A stretch of DNA of 64,000 nucleotides from assembly GCF_040654195.1 (NCBI RefSeq), contig NZ_JBFAHM010000003.1:496001-560000 (forward strand). The letters are read 5' to 3'. A model generated the notes under the pieces. It had not been told where the DNA came from, did no database searches, and saw only the letters and a program-made list of their open reading frames with translations. A program made the translations under genes and the position numbers. This document shows, piece after piece, positions 43,425 through 52,289 of the stretch. The number at the start of each line of letters is the position of its first letter. Position 1 is the first letter of the stretch. The stretch is from Hamadaea sp013361475 (GTDB lineage: Bacteria > Actinomycetota > Actinomycetes > Mycobacteriales > Micromonosporaceae).

Positions 43425-44222
43425 CTAGGGCACTCGATCGAGGTCGTCCATGGCCTTCCGGATGGCATCGGCGAAATGCGAGACCTCGGTGTAGACCCCT
43501 GGGTACGCCTTGCGAGCGCAGCCGACTCCCCAGCTGACGATGCCGATCTCGACGAACTGGCCGTCATGGGCACGTTTCACCATCGGGCCGCCGGAGTCGC
43601 CCTGACAGGTGTCGACGCCGCCACGGCGTATGTCGCCCGCGCAGATCATCTCGTCCGGGTGGAAGTCGTACCCGGCTTCGGCGTACGCGTCGGAGCAGGC
43701 CCCGTCGGCGACCATCGGCACCTTCGCCGTCCGCAGCCGCCGCTCGGCGGTGAAGGAGTTCTCGCTGGTGGTCCCCCAGCCCATGATCGTGAAGGTGCCG
43801 TAGTCGTCTCCGCCCCCGCTGAGCCGGAGCGTCGGCAGGTTCAGCGGGTCCCGCAGTTTGATGACGGCCCAGTCGCGGCCACCCGTGACTCCGCTGAATC
43901 CGGGCGCCCGGTGCACGTAAACGCTGTTCACCACCTTCGCGCGCGGGTCCCTGAGGTCGGGCGTACCGGCGGACACCCGGATCTTCGTGTTCTTCCCGGT
44001 CGCCCCGGCGCAGTGCGCCGCGGTGAGGACGAACCGGGGCCGGACCAGCGCACCGGCACACGAGACCGACAGGTGGACGACCCAGGGGAAGTCGCCGCCC
44101 CGGGCGAGGGTTCCGCCGACGACCTCGGTCCGATTCCGCCGATCGGGCGTCGCGTAGGCCAGACTCGGCGCGTACAGCCCGAGCAGTGCCGCGGCCAGGA
44201 CCCAGATCGTCAACCGCCGCAT
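43425..44222 (-). CDS. Secreted trypsin-like serine protease (S1)
   Basis: 265 residues. Signal peptide to about AYA (residue 24), short propeptide, then mature start VVGG after RNRTE. Triad H70 (TAAHC), D117 (GGRDWAVIKL) and S210 (GDSGGP). D204, six before the serine, is the S1-pocket aspartate of trypsins, so cleavage after Arg/Lys is expected. Four to six cysteines can form disulfides. ATG 44222 has GGGGG upstream. First gene of the pair with the flavin reductase. Confidence 0.92.
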   Translation of the reverse strand: MRRLTIWVLAAALLGLYAPSLAYATPDRRNRTEVVGGTLARGGDFPWVVHLSVSCAGALVRPRFVLTAAHCAGATGKNTKIRVSAGTPDLRDPRAKVVNSVYVHRAPGFSGVTGGRDWAVIKLRDPLNLPTLRLSGGGDDYGTFTIMGWGTTSENSFTAERRLRTAKVPMVADGACSDAYAEAGYDFHPDEMICAGDIRRGGVDTCQGDSGGPMVKRAHDGQFVEIGIVSWGVGCARKAYPGVYTEVSHFADAIRKAMDDLDRVP

Positions 44223-44298
44223 CGCAACCCCCGTACGCAAGATCGGCCTCACTCGGCATAACGCCGCCGAGCCGCCGGGGTCACCGCCTCCACCCCCG

Positions 44299-44392
44299 TT
44301 GATCATGATCGCCGGGAATCGATCAGGATGCCGGGGACACGACACGCCAGTCGATCATGGCCGAAGGTTCATGATCGGCCGGAAAAGGTATC
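44299..44392. repeat. Dispersed intergenic repeat family B, copy 2
   Basis: Contains GTTGATCATGATC, TCGATCAGGATGCC (44319-44332), ACACGACACGCC, GTCGATCA and GTTCATGATCGG in the same order as the copy at 32619. It lies between the start of the protease gene and the end of the regulator gene at 44429, both on the minus strand. Confidence 0.7.
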
Positions 44393-44428
44393 GGCCGGAA
44401 AGGTGGGGTGCAGGGGGCCAGGGTGGGG

Positions 44429-45493
44429 TCAGGCCCAGTCCTTGCGAGCGGCGTGGAAGCCGAGCTGGACTCGGGTGGTCACGCCGGCCAGATCCATGAG
44501 GTGCCGGATCCGCCGTTGCACCGTCCGGGCCGACAGCGCCAGGCTTCCCGCGATGGCGTGGTCGGTGAGCCCGGCCAGGAGCAGCATGAGGATCTGGCGA
44601 TCGACGTCTTCGAGGTCGTCACCGGCCTCGATGCCGACCGTGGCGTCGGCGTGCACGCGTACCGGCCGGGCTCGCTGCCAGACCTCTTCGTAGAGCGCGA
44701 TCATGGCGTCCAGTACGCCGCTGGCCTGCACCAAGACGGAGGCGGGCGCGGTGTTCTGATCCTGCAGCAGGGGCAGCATGCCCAGTTCCCGGTCGGCGAT
44801 GATCATCTTGATCGGCACCTTGTCGACGAACCGGACCTCTTCCCCCTCCTCGATCGCCTCGGCGATGATCTGGTGCCCGCCCGGCATCTCCAAGAAGGCG
44901 CGGTCGACGATGACCCGGTAGCGGACGCCGCGCGCCATCGACACCGGTTCGGCCGCGTTCTCCCCCGGCGGCACCACGGTCGAGTTGGGCACCACCATCG
45001 ACCGGACCTCGATTCGGGCGGCGTGCTGCACCTGGGCGAATCGGTGGCGGACGGCGTCGGTTCCGGTGATCACCTCGATCACGTCTCCCGCCGTACGCCC
45101 GATCGTGGCGAGCCGGTGCGCCTCGGCCAGCGCCACGAGTTCGGTCTCGGCCGAGCGCAGGTCGTCCCGCTGCTGGCGCAGCAACGCGCCCAACGCGACG
45201 GCGGGCGGTGCGACGGCGTACCGGTCCCGTCCTGAAGGCTCGTGACGGCCTTCATCGCCCGGCTCCGCCGGTTCGACGGGGGACCCCTCGGCTTCGCAGA
45301 GGACGAGCCCCCGGGCGGTGAGCGAGCCGAGGAGACCGAGCACGACGGCGGCCGGGAGACCGGCTCCGGCCTGCAGTTCCGCGGCGGTGACCGGGCCGGG
45401 CAGGGTGACCAGGGTGCGGTAGAGCCGCTCCTCGTCCTCGGCGAGGCCCAGCGCGGTGAGCATGGACCGCACGATACGAACCGCGAGCACCAC
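44429..45493 (-). CDS. TrmB-like / LuxR-type transcriptional regulator
   Basis: 354 residues: an N-terminal TrmB-like winged helix (~12-80, ERLYRTLVTLPGPVTAAELQ), a central sensor-like domain (~110-270) and a C-terminal LuxR helix-turn-helix (~290-345, LMLLLAGLTDHAIAGSLALSARTVQRR). This architecture is common in Streptomyces and Micromonosporaceae. GTG 45493 has AGGGGG seven bases upstream; ATG 45463 is possible. It sits between two secreted proteases, which it may control; inferred from position only. Confidence 0.83.
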   Translation of the reverse strand: MVLAVRIVRSMLTALGLAEDEERLYRTLVTLPGPVTAAELQAGAGLPAAVVLGLLGSLTARGLVLCEAEGSPVEPAEPGDEGRHEPSGRDRYAVAPPAVALGALLRQQRDDLRSAETELVALAEAHRLATIGRTAGDVIEVITGTDAVRHRFAQVQHAARIEVRSMVVPNSTVVPPGENAAEPVSMARGVRYRVIVDRAFLEMPGGHQIIAEAIEEGEEVRFVDKVPIKMIIADRELGMLPLLQDQNTAPASVLVQASGVLDAMIALYEEVWQRARPVRVHADATVGIEAGDDLEDVDRQILMLLLAGLTDHAIAGSLALSARTVQRRIRHLMDLAGVTTRVQLGFHAARKDWA

Positions 45494-45534
45494 GCGGAAC
45501 CCCCTGGGCGAGCTGTGATGATGCTGTGATCACG

Positions 45535-45566
45535 GGCGGGGTGGGACCGATCGGCCCCACCCCGCC
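45535..45566 (-). terminator. Terminator hairpin of the S8 protease gene
   Basis: 11-bp stem GGCGGGGTGGG (45535-45545) / CCCACCCCGCC (45556-45566) with a 10-base loop, 12 bp beyond the protease stop. Confidence 0.7.
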
Positions 45567-45577
45567 GTCGAGCCGGG

Positions 45578-48500
45578 TCAGCGGATTCCGTAGGCCCGGA
45601 TGACCTCTTGCTTGATGGTGTATCCGGCGTCGGTGACCGCCGTGGCGCGGACCGAGGCGAACCCGGCCTGGCGCGGCAGGCGCAGGTCACCGGTCCACTT
45701 CCCGGACTCGTTGCGCAGGCTCACCTTCTGCCAGGTCGCACCGTCGTCGTAGGAGACCTCCAGGGTGACCGAGGTGACCTTGCCGACCGCGTCACCGCCG
45801 CCACCGGCCTGGGGACCGGCGGTGAGGGTGATCGGCTGCCGCGCCCCGGCCGGCAGGTTGCCCCGGAGATCGGTCTGGGCGAGGTAGTTCAGCTCCAGCA
45901 AGGCGAGCGGCTCGAAGTCGTCGCTGTCCACAGTGTCGGAGAAGAACTCCCACTCGGTGTGGGTGCGGGTCGACAACACCGAGTCCCGGGACGCGTCCAG
46001 GATCAGCTTGTACGGCTTGTTCCCGGCCGGCACCTCCTGCCACTGGATGTCGGAACTCTGGGTGTTCTCCTTGATGAGCGTGTCGCCCTGGTAGAGCCAC
46101 AGGTGTTCGGGCACGACCGCCCAGCCGATCGAGCCACCGTGGTCGATCACCTCGCCCGAGGCGGTCCAGGCCTGCACGTTGAGCGTCAGGTAGTCCTGCC
46201 ACCGGGCATTGCGGACGGAGTAGCCCTCGCCGAACGACGGATGCACGACGGGCGCGAACCAGTTCAGCGTGGTCGTGGTGCCCGCGCGGTAGGTGTTGAC
46301 GTAACCGCGGTCCTCCCATTCGCCCTGACCGTGGGACTCGTGATAGCGGATGCCCGGGCTGACCCACTCGGTCCGGACGCCGGGGTACCACTCCCGTTCG
46401 AAGAACCCGACCGCGGTGCTGAAGGTCAGGTTGTACCGGAAGCCGCCGCCCTCGACGTCCTCGGTCGCGTGGTAGCGGGCCTCGATCTTGGCCAGCTGCG
46501 CCGACGTCGGGCGGTACGCCAGCTCGGCGTCCGGGATCTGCCCGGTGTAGACCTTCGCGAGGTCGTAGATGTAGGTGGCATACGGGACCTGCTTGGCGGT
46601 CAGCCGGGCGAGGCCCGACTTGGCCAGCGCGGTGAGCACCTGGCCGAGATCCCGGTGCACGGTCGCGACCGGGATGGTGGCGCCCTCGTAGTACTCGTTG
46701 AGCCGGCCGGCGCCGTCGTTCACCACGACGAGCAGCTTCGCGCCGTCCGCCGACGCGTTCGCGGCCCGGTCGGCCGGTGCGACGTCGTCGGAGCGCTGCA
46801 CCACGGCGATCTTGCCGCGCGCGGTGACCTTCGCGAAGTCCTCGGCGGACCCCTTTCCCGCGTAGACCACGCCGAGCGTGGCGCTGCCGGCCGTCAGCGG
46901 GCTGCCCGGCTGCACGACGGTGTCGAACCGGAGCAGGCCGCCCAGTCCGGTCAGGCCCAGCATGGGCTCGCCCTGGCGGTAGGAGGTGTCGAGGGTGAAG
47001 GACCCCTTCGCCACCGGCTCCGTCGGCAACGCGTACGCGTCGTCGTACATGACAGGCATCAGGACGGCGTCCCGGAACGAGGTGCCGTCGCCGTACTCGA
47101 CCTGGTAGTCGAGCAGACGCTGCCGGTCCTCGGCCCGCTGCGGCGCCTCGATGTCGACCTTGCGGGCCTTGCTCGCGTCGAGGACGACCTCCCGGCTGGC
47201 GGTCAGGTCGACCTGCGGCGCGACCATCAGCGCGATGCCCTGCTCGTCGGCGTGGTCCCCGGCGACGTCGATCGCCGTCTCGACGGTGTACGTGCCGGGT
47301 TCCATCCGGAACGTCATGTCCCCGTCGACGTACGCCACTCCGGGCCACCAGTCGCCGGCCTTGTTGAGCACCACGTACCCGGCGGCCGGATTGCCCGACC
47401 GGTCGCGGAGCCGAATCGTGAGGTCGTACCGCTCGTCCTCCTTGACCATGCCCAACCCCGTACGCGTGACGACGGTGCCCGTGGCGGCGTCGGTTCCGAG
47501 CAGCAGACCCGAGAACGTGCCCGCGCCGTCCGCCGTCGGGTCGCCGGTGACCTGCACCGTCGCCTCGCCCTGCGCCGGCACTGTCACGCTGCTCTGCGCG
47601 ACGCTGAACGGGCCGCCCCCCGTGATCGCCAGGTTGAGGGTAACGGCGGCTGCTCCGCTGTTCCGGAAGGTCACCGACTTGGCCGTGGGCTGCTGCGACG
47701 AGTCGTGCGGCCAGGCGTACATGCCGTAGGAGAGCGAGCCGGTGGCGTCCACGGTCGTGGTGATCGCGTTCGCGACGTCCACCCGGCCGGTGCCCACCTC
47801 GAACGGCGTGTACCAGTCGGCCAGGCCCTTCGCGCTGCTCATCAGCGCGTCCTTGAGGCGGGGGCCGGACCAGTCCTTGTGCCGCTGCTTCAGGATCGCG
47901 GCCGCGCCCGCGACGTGCGGGGTGGCCATCGACGTGCCCGAGATCGTCCAGTACATCCCGTCGCCCTCGGCCGGCGACTGCTGCTGCGACCGCGCCGCGG
48001 TGATATCCACCCCAGGACCGGTGAGGTCCGGCTTGAGGCCGCCCGTCTTCCACAGTGGACCGGTCGAGCTGAAGTACGCCAGCGTGTCGCTCTTGTCGAC
48101 TGCCCCGACGGTCAGCGCCGACGCGGCCGAGCCAGGCGAGCCGATCGTCTGCGGGCCGTAGTTGCCGGCGGCGATCACGAACAGCGAGCCGTACTGCGCC
48201 GACAACTGGTCCACGGCGACCGCCATCGGGTCGGTGCCGTCGGAGACCTCGGTGCTGCCCAGGCTCATGCTGATCACGGTCGCGCCGGACTGCGCGGCCC
48301 ACTCCATCCCGGCGATGATCCAGGAGTCGGCGCCCTCGCCGGAGTTGTTGAGCACCTTCCCGACGATCAGGTCGGCGCCCGGCGCCACGCCCTTGTACTT
48401 GCCGCTCGACGCCGCGCCGGTGCCGACGATGGTCGAGGCGACGTGCGTACCGTGGCCGTTGAGGTCGGAGGTGTCCTCGCCCGGCACGAAGCTGACCTTC

Positions 48501-49243
48501 TCGTCGACCTGCGTCGCGAGGTCCGGGTGCGTCGCGTCGACACCGGTGTCGAGCACCGCGACCTTGACGCCGTGCCCGTCGTACCCGGCCGCCCACGCCT
48601 GCGGCGCGCCGATCTGCGGAACGCTCTCGGCCAGCTGCACCTTGACCTTGCCGTCCAGCCACAGCTTCGTGACACCCGCGGTGAGCTTGCCGGTCGTCGG
48701 GGCCACCGACTCCCAGAAGGCCCGCGCCTGCTTCTTCTCCGCGGTCAGCGCGGCGCCGTTCACCGCGGCCAGGCGGCGCGTCAGCTTGCTGCCGCGCGGC
48801 GCGGCCGGGACGGCTCGGCCCTTCGAATAGCTTGCGATCACTGGTACGCCCGACGAATGCGCGTCGTCGTACCCCATTTCGATGAGGTCACTGACGTCGA
48901 ACAGGCGCTTGTCCACTTTGTTCGCGGCGATCAGCGGCAGGACCTCGTCCGGGAGGACGAAGAGGTCACCGTGGGCGGTGATGACGCGTACGCCGCCGGT
49001 GGCGGAATCGGGGCGGTCGACGGTGGCGGTCTGGGTGCCGTCGGCCAGCGTTCGGACGGTGACCACGTCACCGGTCACCAGGGTGACTTTGGTCGTCTTG
49101 GCCGCTACCGGCTGGGCGGCTGGGCGGGGCTTGTCGGCCGCCGCCGGACTGCCCGGTCCGGTGAGCCCGGTCGCGACGATCGCGAGGGTGGCGCCCGCCG
49201 CGACGAGTCCGCGCCATCGGCGCGAGGACGAGGGGGATGACAT
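45578..49243 (-). CDS. Large secreted subtilisin-family protease (S8)
   Basis: 1221 residues. Signal peptide to about residue 36, propeptide to ~205, then a subtilase domain with D232 (VAVLDTGVD), H264 (GHGTHVAS) and S438 (GTSMATPHV). A beta-sandwich (~500-610) follows, then a long region including a segment (~820-900, KIAVVQRSDD ... LLVVVNDGA) that reads as a PA-like domain, and a C-terminal beta domain (~1120-1221) with VSYDDGATWQKVSL. This is the usual multidomain actinobacterial exoprotease plan. GTG or ATG start at 49243 follows AACCTTCCG; the region is GC-rich without oddities. A long frame on the opposite strand is an artefact of codon bias. Confidence 0.92.
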   Translation of the reverse strand: MSSPSSSRRWRGLVAAGATLAIVATGLTGPGSPAAADKPRPAAQPVAAKTTKVTLVTGDVVTVRTLADGTQTATVDRPDSATGGVRVITAHGDLFVLPDEVLPLIAANKVDKRLFDVSDLIEMGYDDAHSSGVPVIASYSKGRAVPAAPRGSKLTRRLAAVNGAALTAEKKQARAFWESVAPTTGKLTAGVTKLWLDGKVKVQLAESVPQIGAPQAWAAGYDGHGVKVAVLDTGVDATHPDLATQVDEKVSFVPGEDTSDLNGHGTHVASTIVGTGAASSGKYKGVAPGADLIVGKVLNNSGEGADSWIIAGMEWAAQSGATVISMSLGSTEVSDGTDPMAVAVDQLSAQYGSLFVIAAGNYGPQTIGSPGSAASALTVGAVDKSDTLAYFSSTGPLWKTGGLKPDLTGPGVDITAARSQQQSPAEGDGMYWTISGTSMATPHVAGAAAILKQRHKDWSGPRLKDALMSSAKGLADWYTPFEVGTGRVDVANAITTTVDATGSLSYGMYAWPHDSSQQPTAKSVTFRNSGAAAVTLNLAITGGGPFSVAQSSVTVPAQGEATVQVTGDPTADGAGTFSGLLLGTDAATGTVVTRTGLGMVKEDERYDLTIRLRDRSGNPAAGYVVLNKAGDWWPGVAYVDGDMTFRMEPGTYTVETAIDVAGDHADEQGIALMVAPQVDLTASREVVLDASKARKVDIEAPQRAEDRQRLLDYQVEYGDGTSFRDAVLMPVMYDDAYALPTEPVAKGSFTLDTSYRQGEPMLGLTGLGGLLRFDTVVQPGSPLTAGSATLGVVYAGKGSAEDFAKVTARGKIAVVQRSDDVAPADRAANASADGAKLLVVVNDGAGRLNEYYEGATIPVATVHRDLGQVLTALAKSGLARLTAKQVPYATYIYDLAKVYTGQIPDAELAYRPTSAQLAKIEARYHATEDVEGGGFRYNLTFSTAVGFFEREWYPGVRTEWVSPGIRYHESHGQGEWEDRGYVNTYRAGTTTTLNWFAPVVHPSFGEGYSVRNARWQDYLTLNVQAWTASGEVIDHGGSIGWAVVPEHLWLYQGDTLIKENTQSSDIQWQEVPAGNKPYKLILDASRDSVLSTRTHTEWEFFSDTVDSDDFEPLALLELNYLAQTDLRGNLPAGARQPITLTAGPQAGGGGDAVGKVTSVTLEVSYDDGATWQKVSLRNESGKWTGDLRLPRQAGFASVRATAVTDAGYTIKQEVIRAYGIR

Positions 49244-49284
49244 GCGGAAGGTCTACCGGCCGGTCAACCTTCCGGACAACGCAT

Positions 49285-49328
49285 CGACGGTGGCGACAAA
49301 GCGTCTTGACGCAAAGTCGCCACCGTCG
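49285..49328 (-). terminator. Terminator of the first SLT gene, cruciform-like
   Basis: 13-bp perfect outer stem CGACGGTGGCGAC (49285-49297) / GTCGCCACCGTCG (49316-49328) enclosing an inner stem GCGTC/GACGC (49301-49312). It starts 15 bp past the stop of the SLT gene at 49344. Confidence 0.75.
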
Positions 49329-49343
49329 CGGTGGTTCGGCGGG

Positions 49344-49988
49344 CTAGTACCAGCCCTTGTCCTCGGAGTGCTGCCAGGCGCCGCACGGCGTCTTGTACCG
49401 GTTCTTGATGTACCCCAGGCCCCAGATGATCTGCGTGGCCGGGTTGGTCTTCCAGTCGTCGGCGACGGTGGCCATCTTGCTGCCGGGCACCGCCTGCGGG
49501 ATGCCGTACGCCCCGGACGAGGAGTTGTAGGACTTGTAGTTCCAGTGGCTCTCGCGCGTCCACAACTTGTCCAGGCACGGCATCTGGTCGAGACCGAAGC
49601 CCGCCTTCAGCAACTCGGCACAGCCGATCGCCTTCGCTCCCGTGTACGACTTGCACGAGCTCGGAATCGGCCCGTAGTACGGAGTGCGGTTGGCCGTGCG
49701 GCGGCTCGCCTCGGCCTCGGCGGCCTTGGCCCGCTCGGCCGCGGCCTTCGCCTCGGCGGCGGCCTTCGCGGCCGCCTCGGCCTGCTTGGCCTTCTGTTCG
49801 GCGGTGAGGCTGGCCCACTCGGCGAGGTCCTGCTTGAGGATGTCGTTCTCGGCGGCGTTCGCGCTGACCTCCGAACCACCGTTCCCGGTCCGGCTGTCCG
49901 AATCGGAGTTCAGGTAGATGCCACCGGTGACACCGACGGCGAGGAGGGCGAGGGCTGCGACGCGGACACCGATGCGACTGACCGTCAC
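49344..49988 (-). CDS. Secreted lysozyme-fold (transglycosylase SLT-like) protein 1
   Basis: 214 residues from GTG 49988, with AAGGGA 8 bases upstream. A signal/anchor helix (~6-22) is followed by an Ala/Glu/Lys coiled coil (~45-100, about ten AAxA units) and a C-terminal ~110-residue domain: CLDKLWTRESHWNYKSYNSSSGAYGIPQA ... PATQIIWGLGYIKNRY. The Glu of RESHW is the likely acid catalyst, as in SLT/goose-type transglycosylases and aggregation-promoting factors. Two cysteine pairs. It ends SEDKGWY. Paralogue at 51530 has the same domain with a different spacer. Acts on peptidoglycan outside the cell. Confidence 0.85.
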   Translation of the reverse strand: MTVSRIGVRVAALALLAVGVTGGIYLNSDSDSRTGNGGSEVSANAAENDILKQDLAEWASLTAEQKAKQAEAAAKAAAEAKAAAERAKAAEAEASRRTANRTPYYGPIPSSCKSYTGAKAIGCAELLKAGFGLDQMPCLDKLWTRESHWNYKSYNSSSGAYGIPQAVPGSKMATVADDWKTNPATQIIWGLGYIKNRYKTPCGAWQHSEDKGWY

Positions 49989-50112
49989 TGGGCAGTCCCT
50001 TTCGTGGGGCGACAGGACCACCACGGCGGGAATGCTTCAGCGGGGGGTTTCTATGGGGGTTCCGCCGTGGCTCGACCTCCCACCCTGGCGAAGTCAGCCC
50101 GCGTACGCGACC

Positions 50113-50137
50113 CGCGGGCCACCGAGTGTGGCCCGCG
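50113..50137 (-). terminator. Terminator of the PIN-PhoH gene
   Basis: 10-bp perfect stem CGCGGGCCAC (50113-50122) / GTGGCCCGCG (50128-50137), loop of five, 20 bp beyond the PhoH stop. The remaining ~125 bp to the SLT gene start is a leader/promoter region rich in GTGG/CCAC with no riboswitch I can recognise. Confidence 0.75.
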
Positions 50138-50156
50138 TCACGCCGCAAATATGGAC

Positions 50157-51476
50157 CTAGTTGGGCAGATCCTCCAATAGATCGGTGACCATCTCGGCGA
50201 TCGGGGACCGTTCGGACCTCGTCAGGGTGACGTGGGCGAAGAGCGGATGGCCCTTCATCGCCTCGATCACCGCCGTCACGCCGTCGTGCCGGCCGACGCG
50301 CAGATTGTCACGCTGAGCGACATCGTGGGTGAGCACGACCCGGGAGCCCTGCCCGATGCGGGACAGGACGGTCAGCAGGACGCCCCGCTCCAGCGACTGC
50401 GCCTCGTCGACGATGACGAACGCGTCGTGCAGGCTCCGCCCGCGGATGTGGGTCAACGGCAGGACCTCGACCAGCCCGCGCGCCTCCACCTCTTCCATCA
50501 CGTTCTCGTGGACGACCGCGCCCAGCGTGTCGAAGACGGCCTGCGCCCAGGGCGACATCTTCTCCGACTCACTGCCGGGCAGGTAACCCAGTTCCTGGCC
50601 GCCGACGGCGTACAAGGGACGGAAGACGATCACCTTCTTGTGCTTGCGGCGCTCCATCGCCTGTTCCAGCCCGGCGCACAAGGCCAGGGCGGACTTGCCG
50701 GTTCCGGCCCGGCCGCCCAGCGAGACGATCCCGATCGAGTCGTCCAGCAGCAGATCGATCGCGATCCGCTGCTCGGCCGACCGACCGCGTACGCCGAAGA
50801 CCTCCCGGTCTCCGCGGACGAGCCGCACCGTCTTGTCGGCGTGCATCCGCCCGAGGGCGCTGCCGTTCGAGCTGTGCAGCACCAGTCCGGTGTGGACCGG
50901 CAGCTCGATGTCGACGTCGATCGGGTGCCCCTCGTAGAGGCGCGCCACCGCCTCCGACGAGACGTCCAGTTCCACGAGGCCCGACCAGGTCGGGTCGGCG
51001 GCCTGGCCGTGCCGGTACTCGTCGGCGGGCAGGCCGACCGCGGCCGCCTTCACCCGCAGCGGCATGTCCTTGCTGACCAGCGTCACCGGCCGGCCTTCGG
51101 CGGCCAGGCCGAGCGCCACGGACAGGATCCGCGCGTCGTTCGTCCCGGTCCGGAAACCCGAGGGCAGCAGCATGGGATCGGCGTGATTCAGCTCGACCCG
51201 CAGAGTCCCGCCCACGTCGGTGATGGGCAGGGGCTGGTCGAGGCGGCCGTGCCGGACCCGGAGCTCGTCGAGGCGCCGCAACGCCTCGCGGGCGAACCAG
51301 CCGAGTTCGGGGTGATGGCGCTTCGCCTCCAGTTCGCTGATGACGACGAGTGGAAGCACGACGTCATGCTCGGCGAATCGGAAGACGGCCGCGGGATCGG
51401 CGAGGAGGACGGAGGTGTCCAGCACATATGTGTGCCTGGTTCCCTCACTGGTGATGCCTTGTGATGGGGCGACCAT
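50157..51476 (-). CDS. PIN-PhoH (PhoH2-type) RNase/helicase
   Basis: 439 residues. N-terminal PIN domain (~10-150) with acidic residues in YVLDTSVLLADP, ISELEAK, GTNDARIL and VSKD; then a PhoH ATPase domain with Walker A GRAGTGKSALA and Walker B AFVIVDEAQSLE. This is the PhoH2 architecture described in mycobacteria as a sequence-specific RNA helicase and RNase, often preceded there by an antitoxin gene phoAT. No such small gene is visible in the 53 bp upstream. TAACGT lies five bases before the ATG, suggesting a near-leaderless mRNA. Flanked on both sides by SLT paralogues. Confidence 0.9.
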   Translation of the reverse strand: MVAPSQGITSEGTRHTYVLDTSVLLADPAAVFRFAEHDVVLPLVVISELEAKRHHPELGWFAREALRRLDELRVRHGRLDQPLPITDVGGTLRVELNHADPMLLPSGFRTGTNDARILSVALGLAAEGRPVTLVSKDMPLRVKAAAVGLPADEYRHGQAADPTWSGLVELDVSSEAVARLYEGHPIDVDIELPVHTGLVLHSSNGSALGRMHADKTVRLVRGDREVFGVRGRSAEQRIAIDLLLDDSIGIVSLGGRAGTGKSALALCAGLEQAMERRKHKKVIVFRPLYAVGGQELGYLPGSESEKMSPWAQAVFDTLGAVVHENVMEEVEARGLVEVLPLTHIRGRSLHDAFVIVDEAQSLERGVLLTVLSRIGQGSRVVLTHDVAQRDNLRVGRHDGVTAVIEAMKGHPLFAHVTLTRSERSPIAEMVTDLLEDLPN

Positions 51477-51529
51477 GACTCACGTTAGCGGCATTTCCGC
51501 CACCTCCGCCAGACCCCACGCCGTAACAG

Positions 51530-52138
51530 TTAGTACCAGCCAGTGGACTGTGAGTGAGCCCAGGCCGCCGACGGCGAGCCATAGACCGACTTGATGTAGC
51601 CGAGGCCCCACTTGATCTGCGTGGCCGGATTGGTCCGCCAGTCCGATCCGGCCGTGGCCATCTTGTTCCCAGGCAACGCCTGCGGAATGCCGTACGCCCC
51701 AGAGGAGGAGTTCTCCGCCGTCTCGTCCCAGCCGCTCTCCCGGTTCCACAGCTTCACCAGGGGCGTCATCTGGCTGTAGGCGAACCCGTACGCGGGCAGC
51801 AGCTTGCAGGCGATCAGCTTGTTGCCGGAGTACGCAGTGCAGGCCGCCGGGATCGTCGCGGTCTTCTTCGGAGTCGCCGTCCTCGTGGCCGTCCTGGTCG
51901 GACTCGGCTTCGCCGCCGGAGTCGGGCTCGTGCTGGGACTCAGACTCGGGCTCGCGCTGGGACTCTCGGTGAGCCGGTCGAGACTTCGATCGGCGGCCTC
52001 ACCGGCGGCGCGATCCGCTTGCATCGACGCGACGGCCTCGTCGTCGGCCGAATCCTGAGTCAACGCCAGGCCGAGCCCGCCGGCTGCGAACAACGCCGCA
52101 CCGAGCAGCCCGACCATGATCTTGCGGGGGTAAGGCAT
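51530..52138 (-). CDS. Secreted lysozyme-fold (transglycosylase SLT-like) protein 2
   Basis: 202 residues. Signal peptide (MVGLLGAALFAAGGLGLAL), then a Ser/Pro/Thr linker (~55-95) and a C-terminal domain nearly identical in plan to the protein at 49344: LVKLWNRESGWDETAENSSSGAYGIPQALPGNKMAT ... PATQIKWGLGYIKSVYG, ending SQSTGWY. The likely catalytic Glu is in NRESGW. ATG 52138 has GGAAGG 8 bases upstream. The linker type differs completely (Ser/Pro here, Ala-rich coiled coil in the other), so duplication was followed by linker exchange or divergence. Confidence 0.85.
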   Translation of the reverse strand: MPYPRKIMVGLLGAALFAAGGLGLALTQDSADDEAVASMQADRAAGEAADRSLDRLTESPSASPSLSPSTSPTPAAKPSPTRTATRTATPKKTATIPAACTAYSGNKLIACKLLPAYGFAYSQMTPLVKLWNRESGWDETAENSSSGAYGIPQALPGNKMATAGSDWRTNPATQIKWGLGYIKSVYGSPSAAWAHSQSTGWY

Positions 52139-52236
52139 GGGGGATGCCTTCCTTTCGTCGTGCAGGGGTCGGCACGACGTTCGCCGCTGAGCAGCTCAGG
52201 GGCAAGGAACCATCGAATTTTGTGGAATGCGCCACG

Positions 52237-52251
52237 ACCGCACGGTGCGGT
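52237..52251 (-). terminator. Short palindrome after the uppS-like gene
   Basis: ACCGCACGGTGCGGT is a perfect 15-base odd palindrome, 39 bp past the stop of the prenyl transferase. A weak terminator or a protein site upstream of the SLT gene. Confidence 0.35.
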
Positions 52252-52289
52252 ACCTCGCGATTCGGACCCAGCCGGTTCCGATCGCTCGC

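Noticed and set aside
45608..49240. A 1210-codon open frame on the plus strand opposite the S8 protease
   Set aside because: High GC leaves antisense frames open. The translation is dominated by Arg, Gly, Val, Asp and His with no family motif, whereas the minus-strand protein has a complete subtilase triad.
49989..50112. A c-di-AMP (ydaO) riboswitch before the SLT genes, since such switches often control wall hydrolases in actinobacteria
   Set aside because: The leaders at 49989-50112 and 52139-52236 lack the conserved GAACCCGWCAGCTAACC and GGGGTGAAT segments as I recall them. A covariance-model search would settle it.
51477..51529. A phoAT-like antitoxin gene before the PIN-PhoH gene
   Set aside because: The 53-bp gap is too short for an antitoxin, and the upstream gene encodes a secreted SLT protein.
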